Shown here: one piece after another, positions 9,378 to 21,385 of the stretch
Layout of the letters: every line of letters starts with the position of its first letter
How positions within the stretch are numbered: position 1 is the first letter of the stretch
Origin: Luteimicrobium xylanilyticum
GTDB taxonomy: Bacteria; Actinomycetota; Actinomycetes; Actinomycetales; Cellulomonadaceae
Assembly (NCBI RefSeq): GCF_009429125.1
Contig: NZ_CP045529.1
Coordinates: 2,046,001-2,110,000 of the forward strand
Length of the DNA: 64,000 bases
Direction of reading: 5' to 3'
Position numbers and translations under genes: made by a program
Notes under the pieces: model-generated
What the model was told of the DNA's origin: nothing
Databases searched by the model: none
Seen by the model: only the letters and a program-made list of their open reading frames with translations

Positions 9378-11521
9378 ACGATCTCCTTCGGGTCGAGGCG
9401 GACACGCAGGTCCCCTCCCTCTCGCCGGGCGCTGCGCACGGCGAGCGACGCCGCGAGCTGGCGGGCGAGCTCACGGCCCTGCTCCCACGGCACCCGGACG
9501 AGCACCCGGACGGGCTCGCCGCCGGGGAGGACCAGGTGGCCGTCGTCGTCCCGTCCGCCGCGGGCCGAGGCCGCGGGGTCCAGCGTGACCGGCCCGAGGA
9601 CGGCGTCGCCCGTCGCGAGCCCCACACGCCCGACGACGACGGACACCGCGGTCCGCTCGCCCTCCACGGACGCCATGCGCACGGCGGGCGGCAGCCCGAG
9701 CTCGGTGACCTCGTCGAGCTCGCGGGCGGCCAGTCCCACCGGGTCCCACCGCACGAGCGCTCCCGTCGGCGCGGGGGCGGCGTCTCCGACGAGCAGCACC
9801 TGGCCACCGGCGGGTGCGGGGCGCACGAGGGCGGCTGCACCGAGCCATCGGGCGAGCGCGTCCTGCGCGACCCCGAGGCCGCGGCCGGCGGTGCTGGCGG
9901 CCGCGTCGAGCAGCAGCGCGCACGCGAAGCCGCCCGGCGCGACCGGCTCGGCGCCGGGCGTCGAGACGACGATCGCGCGCCTGGCGGGCACCGTGTCGAG
10001 GACCCCCGTCGCTGCTCCGGACACCCGCACGGTGACGCCGGGGAACGCGCGACCGAGCTCCTCGGCCGTCCGGCCCGAGCCGACGGCGGTGGCGCGCAGG
10101 CCGTGCGCGCCGCACTCGTCGCACGTCCAGTCGACCGCGAGCCGCCCGCACCACCGGCACTGCGGGTCGGAACGCCCGCCCGTCAGCCCGAGCGGTCCAT
10201 GACAGGTCGCGCACCGGGCGGGCGTGCGACACCGCACGCACGCGACCACGGGGACGTACCCGCTGCGGGGCACCTGGACGAGCACGGGCCCGGACTCGAG
10301 CGCCTGACGGACCGCGTGCAGCGCCGGGGCGGGCAGACGGGCCACCGCGCCGGGACCCTCCTTCGCGAGCTCGACCGACGTGAGCGCCCGCACACGCGGC
10401 GTCCGGTCCCGCACGACGGCGCGCGGGGCCACGACGTCCTTGGCCCACCCGCGCGCGACGAGGGCCTGGGTCGCGGTGGTCCGGGCGTGCGAGCCCACGA
10501 CGAACGCGCACCGCTCGAGCTCGGCCCGCAACGCGAGCACCTCGCGCGTGTGCGGGTACGGGGCGCGCGGCTCGGCGTGCGTGTCGGCGGTGTCGTCCCA
10601 GCAGACGACGAGCCCGAGGTCGCGCACCGGCGCGAACGCGGCCGCACGGGTACCGATCGCCACGGGAACGTCGCCCCGGAGCACCGCGAGGAACTGGGCG
10701 TACCGCGCGGACGGGCCGTCGTCGGCGGTCAGGTGGGCGACCCGTCCCCCGGCGGTCGGCACCCAGGGCGGCAGCCCGCGCGCCTCGAGCGCGCGGGACA
10801 GCCGGGCGACGTCCCGCGCGTCGGGCAGGACGACCAGCGCGCCACGTCCGGCCGCGACCGCGACCCGGACCGCCTCGGAGAGCGCCGCAGCCCAGTGGGC
10901 GCCCGTCTCGACGAGCGGATCAGGTCCGGGCAGCGCGGTCCAGGCGGCCCGGGGGGCGCCGCCGGCCGCGAGATGACGCAGCAGCGCGACACCGCCCCGG
11001 TAGGGCCGCCACTCCCCCGGCGGCTCGGCGAGCGGGGGCAGCGGGTCCGTGGCCGCGTCCGCGTGGGCGGCCTGCTCGGTGCGCGCGTGACGCGGAGGCA
11101 CCGCGAGCCGCAGGACGTCCGCGAGCGTGCCAGCGTAACGGTCGGCCACCGCGCGGGCCAGTCGCAGGACCGCGGGCGTGAGCACCTGCTCCGGCGAGAC
11201 GACGCGACGCAGCGGGACGAGACGGTCACCGTGCTCCGACGACGCCGCCCGGTCCACGACGAAGCCGCCCACGTCCTGCGCGCCGAACCGGACCTTCACG
11301 CGGACGCCCGGACGGGCGGTCTCCGCCGCGTCCGCGGGGACCGCGTAGTCGAACGCCCGGTCCAGGTGCGCGGGCGGCAGCTCGAGCGCGACCCGGGCGA
11401 CCGGAAGATCGTCGGCAAGCGCGATCCCGCCCTCGGTCGCACGCGGACGCCGCGCCTTGCGGGGGGCGCCGGCCGTCTCGAGGCCCGGCAGCGCGAGCTG
11501 CTCGGCCGGTTCTGCTCCCAT
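9374..11521 (-). CDS. priA: PriA-like replication restart protein (primosomal protein N'), helicase motifs absent
   Basis: The 715-residue protein has the PriA N-terminal DNA-binding region (VARVALELPPAHLDRAFDYAVP), a zinc-binding middle with four CxxC pairs (CVRCRTPARCATC ... CRWCG ... CDEC) and the PriA C-terminal domain. The places where E. coli PriA has the Walker A GSGKT and the DEEH motif carry unrelated residues (GPDPLVETGAHWAAAL and VVCWDDTADTH). Loss of helicase motifs is usual in actinobacteria, so a structural role in restart is more likely than helicase activity. The ATG at 11521 is chosen; a GTG at 11548 is possible. It follows metK and overlaps the HAD gene. Confidence 0.88.
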   Translation of the reverse strand: MGAEPAEQLALPGLETAGAPRKARRPRATEGGIALADDLPVARVALELPPAHLDRAFDYAVPADAAETARPGVRVKVRFGAQDVGGFVVDRAASSEHGDRLVPLRRVVSPEQVLTPAVLRLARAVADRYAGTLADVLRLAVPPRHARTEQAAHADAATDPLPPLAEPPGEWRPYRGGVALLRHLAAGGAPRAAWTALPGPDPLVETGAHWAAALSEAVRVAVAAGRGALVVLPDARDVARLSRALEARGLPPWVPTAGGRVAHLTADDGPSARYAQFLAVLRGDVPVAIGTRAAAFAPVRDLGLVVCWDDTADTHAEPRAPYPHTREVLALRAELERCAFVVGSHARTTATQALVARGWAKDVVAPRAVVRDRTPRVRALTSVELAKEGPGAVARLPAPALHAVRQALESGPVLVQVPRSGYVPVVACVRCRTPARCATCHGPLGLTGGRSDPQCRWCGRLAVDWTCDECGAHGLRATAVGSGRTAEELGRAFPGVTVRVSGAATGVLDTVPARRAIVVSTPGAEPVAPGGFACALLLDAAASTAGRGLGVAQDALARWLGAAALVRPAPAGGQVLLVGDAAPAPTGALVRWDPVGLAARELDEVTELGLPPAVRMASVEGERTAVSVVVGRVGLATGDAVLGPVTLDPAASARGGRDDDGHLVLPGGEPVRVLVRVPWEQGRELARQLAASLAVRSARREGGDLRVRLDPKEIV

Positions 11522-11587
11522 GCCCCTATCCCAGCACGCCGCGCCCACCCCGGGGTGCCGCGTGCACAGGCGCGGCCGCTCGCCGGC

Positions 11588-12817
11588 TCAGAGGGCGGCG
11601 CGCAGCGCGTCGACGCGGTCCGTACGCTCCCACGTGAGACCGTCGAGCTCGCGTCCGAAGTGCCCGTAGGCCGCGGTCTGGCGGTAGATCGGGCGCAGCA
11701 GGTCGAGGTCCGCGATGATCGCGGCCGGCCGCAGGTCGAAGACCTCCCGGATCGCAGCCTGGATGCGGTCGACCGGCACCGTCTCCGTGCCGAACGTCTC
11801 GACGTACAGGCCCACCGGGTGCGCACGTCCGATCGCGTACGCGACCTGGACCTCGCAGCGGCGCGCGAGCCCGGCGGCCACGACGTTCTTCGCGACCCAG
11901 CGCATCGCGTACGCCGCCGAGCGGTCCACCTTCGACGGGTCCTTGCCGGAGAACGCCCCACCACCGTGGCGCGCCATGCCGCCATAGGTGTCGACGATGA
12001 TCTTGCGGCCCGTCAGCCCGGCGTCGCCCTTGGGGCCGCCGATCTCGAACTTGCCGGTCGGGTTCACGAACACCTGACGGGGGCCCTCCAGGCTCGCGCC
12101 GTCGGGCAGCTCGAGCGCCGCCAGCACCGGCTCGATCACGCTCTCGCGCACCTGCTCGCGCAGCTCCGTCTGGATCGTCTTCTCGTCGTGCTGCGCCGAG
12201 ACCACGACCGTGTCGATCCCGACGGGCCGGTCGCCGTCGTACGCGACCGTGACCTGCGTCTTGCCGTCCGGGCGCAGACCCGGCGCGGTCCCGTCCTTGC
12301 GGACCGCCGCGAGCTGCTCCGCGAGCCGGTGCGCGAGGAAGACCGGCAGCGGCATCAGGGTCGCCGTGTCGTCGCACGCGTACCCGAACATGAGCCCCTG
12401 GTCGCCCGCGCCCTGCACGTCGAGGGGGTCACGCGTGATCGACGGCCCCGACGCGTCGTCACGCTCCTCCTCGGACTTGTCCACGCCCTGCGCGATGTCC
12501 GGCGACTGCTGGCCGATCGACACCGACACGCCGCACGAGTCCCCGTCGAAGCCGATGTCCGACGACGTGTACCCGATCCCGCGGACGACCTCGCGGACGA
12601 TCTGGGGGATCTCGACGTACGCCGTCGTGGTGACCTCGCCGGCCACCTGCACGAGGCCGGTCGTCACCAGCGTCTCGACGGCCACGCGCGCGGCGGGGTC
12701 CTGCGCGAGCATCGCATCGAGGATGGCGTCGGAGATCTGGTCGCACACCTTGTCCGGGTGGCCCTCCGTCACCGACTCGGAGGTGAACAGGCGCATGCCG
12801 GACAGGTCGGAGCTCAT
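11588..12817 (-). CDS. metK: S-adenosylmethionine synthetase
   Basis: MetK makes SAM from methionine and ATP. The 409-residue protein has the ATP-binding [13 protein letters not shown], the signature [13 protein letters not shown], and the phosphate loop [19 protein letters not shown]. Length is slightly above the roughly 400-residue norm. The ATG at 12817 was chosen because the canonical N-terminus ([14 protein letters not shown]) follows within eight residues and TACGCT ends seven bases upstream. There is no Shine-Dalgarno sequence, so a leaderless start is possible. It lies 66 bp upstream of priA in the mihF-gmk-rpoZ-coaBC-metK-priA neighbourhood, but a plus-strand gene separates it from coaBC. 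Confidence 0.96.
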   Translation of the reverse strand: MSSDLSGMRLFTSESVTEGHPDKVCDQISDAILDAMLAQDPAARVAVETLVTTGLVQVAGEVTTTAYVEIPQIVREVVRGIGYTSSDIGFDGDSCGVSVSIGQQSPDIAQGVDKSEEERDDASGPSITRDPLDVQGAGDQGLMFGYACDDTATLMPLPVFLAHRLAEQLAAVRKDGTAPGLRPDGKTQVTVAYDGDRPVGIDTVVVSAQHDEKTIQTELREQVRESVIEPVLAALELPDGASLEGPRQVFVNPTGKFEIGGPKGDAGLTGRKIIVDTYGGMARHGGGAFSGKDPSKVDRSAAYAMRWVAKNVVAAGLARRCEVQVAYAIGRAHPVGLYVETFGTETVPVDRIQAAIREVFDLRPAAIIADLDLLRPIYRQTAAYGHFGRELDGLTWERTDRVDALRAAL

Positions 12818-12942
12818 GCGCGCCAGCGTACAGGCGGGACGCCTCCGGACGACGGGACGTCCACGGGTGAGTCCATGATCCGAGACGGCGCCCCCTCGAG
12901 GTCGTAGGTGCGTGCGTCGGAGCCCGGCGCGACGATGGACCG

Positions 12943-13587
12943 ATGACGACACTCACCGGACAGCAGGTCGACGGCGCCGCGCCCACAGGCTGGGCCAACC
13001 TGGGCGGCGTCCTCGTCACACGGTTCGCCACCCCCGACTTCGCGACCGGCCTCGCGCTCGTCGACGCGATCGGGGCGCTCGCGGACGAGGCCGACCACCA
13101 CCCCGACGTCGACCTGCGCTACACGCACGTCGACGTCGCCCTCACGAGCCACGACGCCGGCGGTCTCACGGCGCGGGACGTCGACCTCGCACGACGCGTC
13201 ACCGAGGCAGCCGCCACGCAGGGCCTCTCCCCCGACGACGCGGGCGTGTCCCGGGTCGAGCTCGCCCTCGACTCCCCCGACCACGCTCGGGTCCAGCCGT
13301 TCTGGCGTTCGTTCCTCGCCTACGAGCCCCGCCAGGGGTTCGACGACGAGGTCCGCGACCCCGCGGGCGCCCAGCCGCCCGTCTGGTTCCAGCGCTCCGG
13401 CTCGGACGAACCCCGCCAGCGCTGGCACCTCGACGTGTGGGTACCGCCGTCGCAGGTCCAGCCCCGTATCGACGCGGCCGTCGCGGCTGGAGGCACCGTC
13501 GACGACTCGACAGCGCCGAGCTTCTGGGTGCTCACCGACCCCGAGGGCAACCGGTCGTGCCTGTGCACCTGGCAGGACCGCGACTGA
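12943..13587 (+). CDS. Pterin-4a-carbinolamine dehydratase-like domain fused to a VOC (glyoxalase-like) domain
   Basis: The first ~95 of 214 residues match the pterin carbinolamine dehydratase (PCD/DCoH) fold, with the catalytic [16 protein letters not shown] segment and the following [11 protein letters not shown]. The last ~110 residues form a VOC/glyoxalase-like domain ([20 protein letters not shown] ... [11 protein letters not shown]). This fusion is recurrent in actinobacteria but its substrate is not known to me. The gene is alone on the plus strand between coaBC and metK. It is divergent from metK (125 bp) and convergent with coaBC across a hairpin terminator. Confidence 0.82.
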   Translation: MTTLTGQQVDGAAPTGWANLGGVLVTRFATPDFATGLALVDAIGALADEADHHPDVDLRYTHVDVALTSHDAGGLTARDVDLARRVTEAAATQGLSPDDAGVSRVELALDSPDHARVQPFWRSFLAYEPRQGFDDEVRDPAGAQPPVWFQRSGSDEPRQRWHLDVWVPPSQVQPRIDAAVAAGGTVDDSTAPSFWVLTDPEGNRSCLCTWQDRD

Positions 13588-13640
13588 GCGCCGGGCGGCG
13601 ACGGTCCACGATCCCGTGCTCGTCGCACGGTCCCCGGCGC
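13588..13640. terminator. Candidate bidirectional terminator between the PCD-VOC gene and coaBC
   Basis: GCGCCGGG (13588-13595) pairs perfectly with CCCGGCGC (13633-13640), and inner GCGAC/GTCGC arms extend the structure. It begins right at the PCD-VOC stop codon and ends five bases before the coaBC stop, exactly where two convergent transcripts must end. It lacks a T-run, as is common for high-G+C actinobacterial hairpin terminators. Confidence 0.55.
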
Positions 13641-13644
13641 GGGT

Positions 13645-14853
13645 TCAGCGGGCCAGGCGTTTGAGGACCGCGTCCCACACGACGTCGGCCACGAGCTCCT
13701 TGGAGCCCGCGGCGGTCTCGACCACCTCTCCGGCCCCGTCGACGATGGTCACGTCGTTCTCGTCCGTCCCGAAGGCCTTCCCGGCCCCGACGGCGTTGAC
13801 GACGACGAGGTCCGCACCCTTCCGGCGGGCCTTGGCTCGACCGTGCGTCAGCACGTCGCCGTCTGCGTCGCCCGTCTCGGCCGCGAAGCCGACGACGACC
13901 TGACCGGGGCGCAGCCGCTCGGTGGCGAGCTCTCGCAGGATGTCCGGGTTCTCGACGAGCTCGATCGGGGCGGGCGCCTGTCCGGCGACCTTCTTGATCT
14001 TGGCGTCGGGCACGTGGACGGGCCGGAAGTCGGCGACCGCCGCGGCCATCACGACGGCGTCGGCCTCCTGCGCGGCGGCGCGGACGGCGTCGCGCAGCTC
14101 GGCGGTCGAGACGACCGGGACGAACGTGCCGACGCCGGACGGCGGCTGGGCGAGGTTGGCGCCGACGAGCACGACGTCGGCACCCCGGGCCACGGCGGCC
14201 CGGGCCAGCGCGACGCCCTGCTTGCCGCTCGACGAGTTGCCGATGAACCGGACCGGGTCGATGGCCTCGCGCGTGCCCCCGGCGGACACGACGACCCGTC
14301 GCCCGGCGAGGTCGCGCGGACGGGCGCCGCGCGAGGCCACCTCGAGCGCGACGCGGGCGATCTCGTCCGGTTCGGGCAGGCGACCGGGGCCGCTGTCGGC
14401 GCCGGTCAACCGGCCCGACGCGGGCTCGATCACGTGGACGCCGCGCGCGCGGAGCGTCGCGACGTTCGCGACGGTCGCGGGGTGCTCCCACATCTCGGTG
14501 TGCATCGCGGGCGCGAGCACGACGGGGGCCCGCGTCACGAGCAGCGTCGCGGTCAGGAGGTCGTCGGCCTGACCGGTCGCCGCGCGCGCCAGCAGGTCGG
14601 CCGTCGCGGGCGCGACGACCACGAGGTCGGCGGACTGCCCGAGCGCCACGTGCGCGACGCCCGGGACGTCGTCGAACACGTCCGTGCTGACGGACTCGCC
14701 CGACAGCGCCTCCCAGGTGGGCGCGCCCACGAAGCGGAGCGCCGCCGCGGTGGGGATCACGCGGACGGCGTGGCCCGCCTCACGCAGCAAGCGCAGCAGC
14801 AGGACCGCCTTGTAGGCGGCGACCCCGCCGGCGACCCCGAGGGCGATGCGCAT
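13645..14853 (-). CDS. coaBC: CoaBC, phosphopantothenoylcysteine synthetase/decarboxylase
   Basis: This 402-residue bifunctional enzyme performs the second and third steps of CoA synthesis from phosphopantothenate. The N-terminal flavin-dependent decarboxylase (CoaC, about 1-180) shows GVAGGVAAYK and the PAMHTEMW segment. The C-terminal CTP-dependent synthetase (CoaB, about 190-400) shows VSAGGTREAIDPVRFIGNSSSGKQG and AAAVADFRP. The ATG gives the canonical start. It lies 34 bp after rpoZ in the same orientation and is probably co-transcribed with mihF-gmk-rpoZ. Confidence 0.95.
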   Translation of the reverse strand: MRIALGVAGGVAAYKAVLLLRLLREAGHAVRVIPTAAALRFVGAPTWEALSGESVSTDVFDDVPGVAHVALGQSADLVVVAPATADLLARAATGQADDLLTATLLVTRAPVVLAPAMHTEMWEHPATVANVATLRARGVHVIEPASGRLTGADSGPGRLPEPDEIARVALEVASRGARPRDLAGRRVVVSAGGTREAIDPVRFIGNSSSGKQGVALARAAVARGADVVLVGANLAQPPSGVGTFVPVVSTAELRDAVRAAAQEADAVVMAAAVADFRPVHVPDAKIKKVAGQAPAPIELVENPDILRELATERLRPGQVVVGFAAETGDADGDVLTHGRAKARRKGADLVVVNAVGAGKAFGTDENDVTIVDGAGEVVETAAGSKELVADVVWDAVLKRLAR

Positions 14854-14887
14854 GACAGGCCCGGACCGTCTCTGTCGGCTCAGACGC

Positions 14888-15190
14888 TCAGAGCTGGGGC
14901 TGTGCGGAGTCGTCCGGCACGTCCTCGACGACCTCGCGCTCCGTCATGGTGAGCAGGCCGGCGTTGATCTCGCGCAGCGCGATCGACAGCGGCTTCTCCT
15001 GGGGGCGCGTCTCGACGAGCGGGCCGACGTTCTCCAGCAGGCCCTCGTTGAGCTGGGCGTAGTACGAGTTGATCTGGCGGGCGCGGCGCGCACCGTAGAT
15101 CACGAGCGCGTACTTCGAGTCCGCACGGTCGAGCAGGTCGTCGATCGGCGGGTCGGTGATGCCCTCGGGCTTGGCAACGGTTCCGGACAC
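14888..15190 (-). CDS. rpoZ: RNA polymerase omega subunit
   Basis: The 100-residue protein matches omega, which assists assembly of the beta' subunit. It contains [20 protein letters not shown], the diagnostic [13 protein letters not shown] and the C-terminal [11 protein letters not shown]. The GTG at 15190 is chosen over codons further upstream because it yields the usual short N-terminus and CTGGAG lies just upstream. The position between gmk and coaBC is the conserved actinobacterial arrangement. Confidence 0.95.
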   Translation of the reverse strand: MSGTVAKPEGITDPPIDDLLDRADSKYALVIYGARRARQINSYYAQLNEGLLENVGPLVETRPQEKPLSIALREINAGLLTMTEREVVEDVPDDSAQPQL

Positions 15191-15259
15191 GGAGGCTCCA
15201 GTTCGAGAAGATGGAAAGGGGATCCCGCCCATTCTACGGGGTCGGGCGCGCGAGGCGGG

Positions 15260-15877
15260 CTAGGCGCTCACGGCTCCGGCGGGCCTGCCCGCGTCGTGCG
15301 GGGCGAGACCCATCACGGAGACCAGCTCGTCGGTGGCGCGGTGCACCTCGTCGTTGACGATCGTGTGGTCGAACTCGGGCTCGGCCGCGAGCTCCACGCG
15401 CGCCGTGCCCAGACGACGCTCGCGCTCCTCGGCGTCCTCGGTTCCCCGACCCACCAGACGGCGCACGAGCTCGTCCCAGCTCGGCGGGGCGAGGAACACG
15501 AACCGGGCATCGGGCATCGACGCCCGCACCTGCCGCGCGCCCTGCAGGTCGATCTCGAGCAGCACCGGCTGGCCCGTCGCGAGGCGGTCGAGCACGGGAC
15601 GCCGAGGCGTGCCGTACCGGTGCCGCCCGTGCACCACGGCCCACTCCAGCAGCTCGCCGTCCTCGGCCATGCGGTCGAACTGCTCCTCTGTGAGGAACAC
15701 GTAGTGGACGCCGTCGACCTCGCCCGGGCGCGGGGGCCGTGTCGTCGCCGACACGGAGAGCCAGATCTCCGGGTAACGGGCACGGACGTCGGCGGACACG
15801 GTGCCCTTGCCGACGGCGGTCGGACCGGCCAGGACGGTGAGCCGCGCCGGGGACGCGGCGGAGTCGGTGCGTGTGAT
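15260..15877 (-). CDS. gmk: Guanylate kinase, apparent non-canonical start codon
   Basis: Guanylate kinase phosphorylates GMP to GDP. The frame encodes the P-loop [15 protein letters not shown] and the GMP-binding [22 protein letters not shown] region, with a normal C-terminus. No ATG, GTG or TTG exists in frame between the TGA at 15883 and the P-loop. The first conventional codon (GTG 15799) lies after the P-loop and would give an inactive protein. The best candidate is ATC at 15877, seven bases after AAGGG, giving 205 residues; ACG at 15880 or CTG at 15832 are alternatives. A one-base change or error from ATG would explain it. It lies between mihF and rpoZ. Confidence 0.88.
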   Translation of the reverse strand: MTRTDSAASPARLTVLAGPTAVGKGTVSADVRARYPEIWLSVSATTRPPRPGEVDGVHYVFLTEEQFDRMAEDGELLEWAVVHGRHRYGTPRRPVLDRLATGQPVLLEIDLQGARQVRASMPDARFVFLAPPSWDELVRRLVGRGTEDAEERERRLGTARVELAAEPEFDHTIVNDEVHRATDELVSVMGLAPHDAGRPAGAVSA

Positions 15878-15880
15878 CGT

Positions 15881-16201
15881 TCAGCCCTTCGAGTCGAACC
15901 TCTCGATCAGGGCCTTCGCCTGGTGCGGGCCGAGCCCGCGGACCCGGCGTGTCTCGGCGATCCCGATCTCCTCCATGATCGCACGCGCCTTGACCTTGCC
16001 GACGCCGGGCAGCGACTCGAGGAGGGAGACCACCTTGAGCTTTCCGATCACGTCGTCGGTCTGCCCCTGCTGGATCACCTCGGACAGCGAGCCCTGCGAG
16101 TACTTGAGGCGGTTCTTCACCTCGGCGCGCGCGCGCCGCGCCGCCGCCGCCTTCTCGAGTGCGGCGGCGCGCTGTTCTGGGGTGAGGTTCGGGAGTGCCA
16201 C
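15881..16201 (-). CDS. mihF: Actinobacterial integration host factor (mIHF)
   Basis: The 106-residue nucleoid protein has an N-terminal basic helix (LTPEQRAAALEKAAAARRARAEVKNRLK) and a helix-two-turns-helix DNA-binding motif (LLESLPGVGKVKARAIMEEIG, then RRVRGLGPHQ). This matches the actinobacteria-specific mIHF, which is unrelated to proteobacterial IHF. The GTG at 16201 follows a GAAGGG Shine-Dalgarno sequence. Its stop codon directly abuts the presumed gmk initiation region, suggesting coupling. A plausible promoter lies at 16253-16281. Confidence 0.95.
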   Translation of the reverse strand: MALPNLTPEQRAAALEKAAAARRARAEVKNRLKYSQGSLSEVIQQGQTDDVIGKLKVVSLLESLPGVGKVKARAIMEEIGIAETRRVRGLGPHQAKALIERFDSKG

Positions 16202-16252
16202 GGTGGTCGCCCTTCGAGTGGTGGGGATGCCGGACGGCAACTGCACACCTCG

Positions 16253-16281
16253 AACGTAGCGAGGCGCCACGGCCCGTGCAA
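16253..16281 (-). promoter_or_regulatory. Candidate housekeeping promoter of mihF-gmk-rpoZ
   Basis: On the minus strand TTGCAC (16281-16276) and TACGTT (16258-16253) are separated by 17 bp and lie about 50 bp upstream of the mihF GTG. The rest of the 136-bp gap shows no other structure that I recognise. Confidence 0.45.
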
Positions 16282-16337
16282 TCGGTCCACGCCGTGACAC
16301 GCGCAACCCACAGGTGTTCCCTGACCTGCCCGGACGG

Positions 16338-17123
16338 TCAGACGAGGCGCGCGACGAGCGCGTCGCGGTCCGCGGGAGCGAGCCCGCAGGCCTCCACGTA
16401 GGCGTCGACGCTGCCGTGCTCGCGTACCGCGAGGTCCCACGCGGAGAGCAGGTAGTCGTCCTCGACGGAGACGAACGGCTCCAGCGCGTCGGCGCCGAGC
16501 CCGGGGATCGGCGGGATGCGCGCCATCATCACCTCGGCCGAGCGGGCGCTGAGGAGGTACTCCGCCAGGCGCGCGTCGTCGTCGACGCCGCACAGGTACT
16601 GCACGAGCGCGACGAGCCAGCCCGTGCGGTCCTTGCCGGCCGAGCAGTGCACGACGGCGGCCCCGTCCGCGCGGGCGAGGTCGGTGAGCGCCCGGCCGAC
16701 CGCGGCGCGCACGACCCCGTCCGTGACGAAGGACGCATAGACGGCGTGCATCATCGAGCGGGCCACGTCGGCCGGTCGATCGGCGCCGAGGAGCCGCCCG
16801 ACCAGCGCCTGCGTGTCCGCGCTCGGCGATCCCGGCACGCCGGCCTCACCGGCCGACATCGCCGCCGAGGGGTCCATGGCGCGGTGCAGGACGTCGATCC
16901 CCGGCCCGACGGCGTCCGCGCCGTCCCGCTCGACCTCCTCGACGCCCCTGAGGTCGATGACCGTCGTGACGCCGAGGGACGACAGGGCCTCGCGCCCGGC
17001 GTCGTCGAGGCGAGACAGGCTCGCCGTACGGACCAGGACGCCCTCGCGGAGCGGCACGCTGCTGCCCCGCGGTGCAGCCCTGCCGCCGACGTCCCGAACG
17101 TTCCAGGTCCCGGAGATCTCCAT
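16338..17123 (-). CDS. Tyrosine-protein phosphatase (PtpB/LipA-like)
   Basis: The 261-residue protein carries the cysteine-phosphatase loop HCSAGKDRTG with Cys160 as nucleophile and Arg166 of the CX5R motif. The Lys-Asp inside the loop is characteristic of the bacterial PtpB-type family, which also acts on phosphoinositides. The N-terminal stretch NVRDVGGRAAPRG and RTASLSRLD is typical as well. There is no signal peptide, so it is probably cytoplasmic. It lies between pyrF and mihF in the same orientation but with 57-bp and 136-bp gaps, so it may be independent. Confidence 0.85.
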   Translation of the reverse strand: MEISGTWNVRDVGGRAAPRGSSVPLREGVLVRTASLSRLDDAGREALSSLGVTTVIDLRGVEEVERDGADAVGPGIDVLHRAMDPSAAMSAGEAGVPGSPSADTQALVGRLLGADRPADVARSMMHAVYASFVTDGVVRAAVGRALTDLARADGAAVVHCSAGKDRTGWLVALVQYLCGVDDDARLAEYLLSARSAEVMMARIPPIPGLGADALEPFVSVEDDYLLSAWDLAVREHGSVDAYVEACGLAPADRDALVARLV

Positions 17124-17180
17124 CGCGCCATCCTGGCAGGTCAGGGGTCCGGCGCGCGAGATCTCCGGGACGTGGTCGCG

Positions 17181-18043
17181 TCAGCCGCGGAGCGCCGCCC
17201 GAGCCTCGGCGGAGGCCTCGTCTGCGGCGCGGCGCAGCGCCGCGACGTCCGGGCCGGCACGCAGCACGCCCCGCGAGGAGGACGCGAGCACCTGGCCACG
17301 GGCCGTGCCGAAGACCGCGGTGAGCTCGGCGCCACCGCCGCCCTGCGCCCCGACGCCCGGGGCGAGCAGGGGGCCGTTGACCGCGGTCAGGTCGGTGCCG
17401 GTCCGCCCGGCGGCGTCTCCGACGGTCGCGCCGACGACGAGACCGATCGATCCCATCGGGTCCGCGCCCGCGTTCAGGTCGGCCGCGTGGGCGGCCATCG
17501 TCGCGGCGACGCTCGGCCCGGCCGGCACCCCCTCGGCCGTGAGCGTGCGCGCGTGCTGCACCTCGTGGCCCTCCTTGTTGGAGGTGAGGCACAGGACGAA
17601 CAGCCCCCGGCCCGACGAGAGCGCCAGGTCGACCGCGGGCGCGAGCGACCCGAACCCGAGGTACGGCGACACGGTCAGCGCGTCCCCCGCCAACGCAGAG
17701 CCGTCGCGGAGGAACGCCTCCGCGTACGCGTCCATGGTCGAGCCGATGTCGCCCCGCTTGGCGTCCACGACGACGAGCGTCCCGGCCGCCTTCGCCGCCG
17801 CGATCACGTCCTCGAGGGCCGCGACCCCGCGCGAGCCGTGCCGCTCGAAGAACGCCGCCTGCGGCTTGACCGCGGCCACGCGCCCCCCGACCGCCTCGAC
17901 GACCCGGAGACCGAACTCGCGGACGCCCGCGGCGTCGTCGGGCAGGCCCCATGCCTCGAGGAGGCCGGCGTGCGGGTCGATCCCGACGCACAGGGGCCCG
18001 TGGTCGTCCATGGCCGCGGCGAGCCGCGCCCCGAACGGTGCCG

Positions 18044-18047
<4 letters not shown>
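17181..18047 (-). CDS. pyrF: Orotidine 5'-phosphate decarboxylase (type 2 family)
   Basis: PyrF makes UMP from OMP, the last step of de novo pyrimidine synthesis. The 288-residue protein shows the signature [20 protein letters not shown] with catalytic Asp-Lys-Asp residues, and the N-terminal [15 protein letters not shown]. This longer subfamily is the one found in actinobacteria. Its ATG overlaps the carB stop (ATGA), so it is the last gene of the pyr operon. Confidence 0.95.
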
Positions 18048-21382
<3,335 letters not shown>

Positions 21383-21385
21383 GGG

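Noticed and set aside
9344-12907. An 1187-codon plus-strand frame opposite priA and metK
   Set aside because: It is a shadow frame of priA and metK with no recognisable motif.
15260-15799. Guanylate kinase starting at GTG 15799
   Set aside because: This start would delete the P-loop. The frame upstream clearly encodes it.
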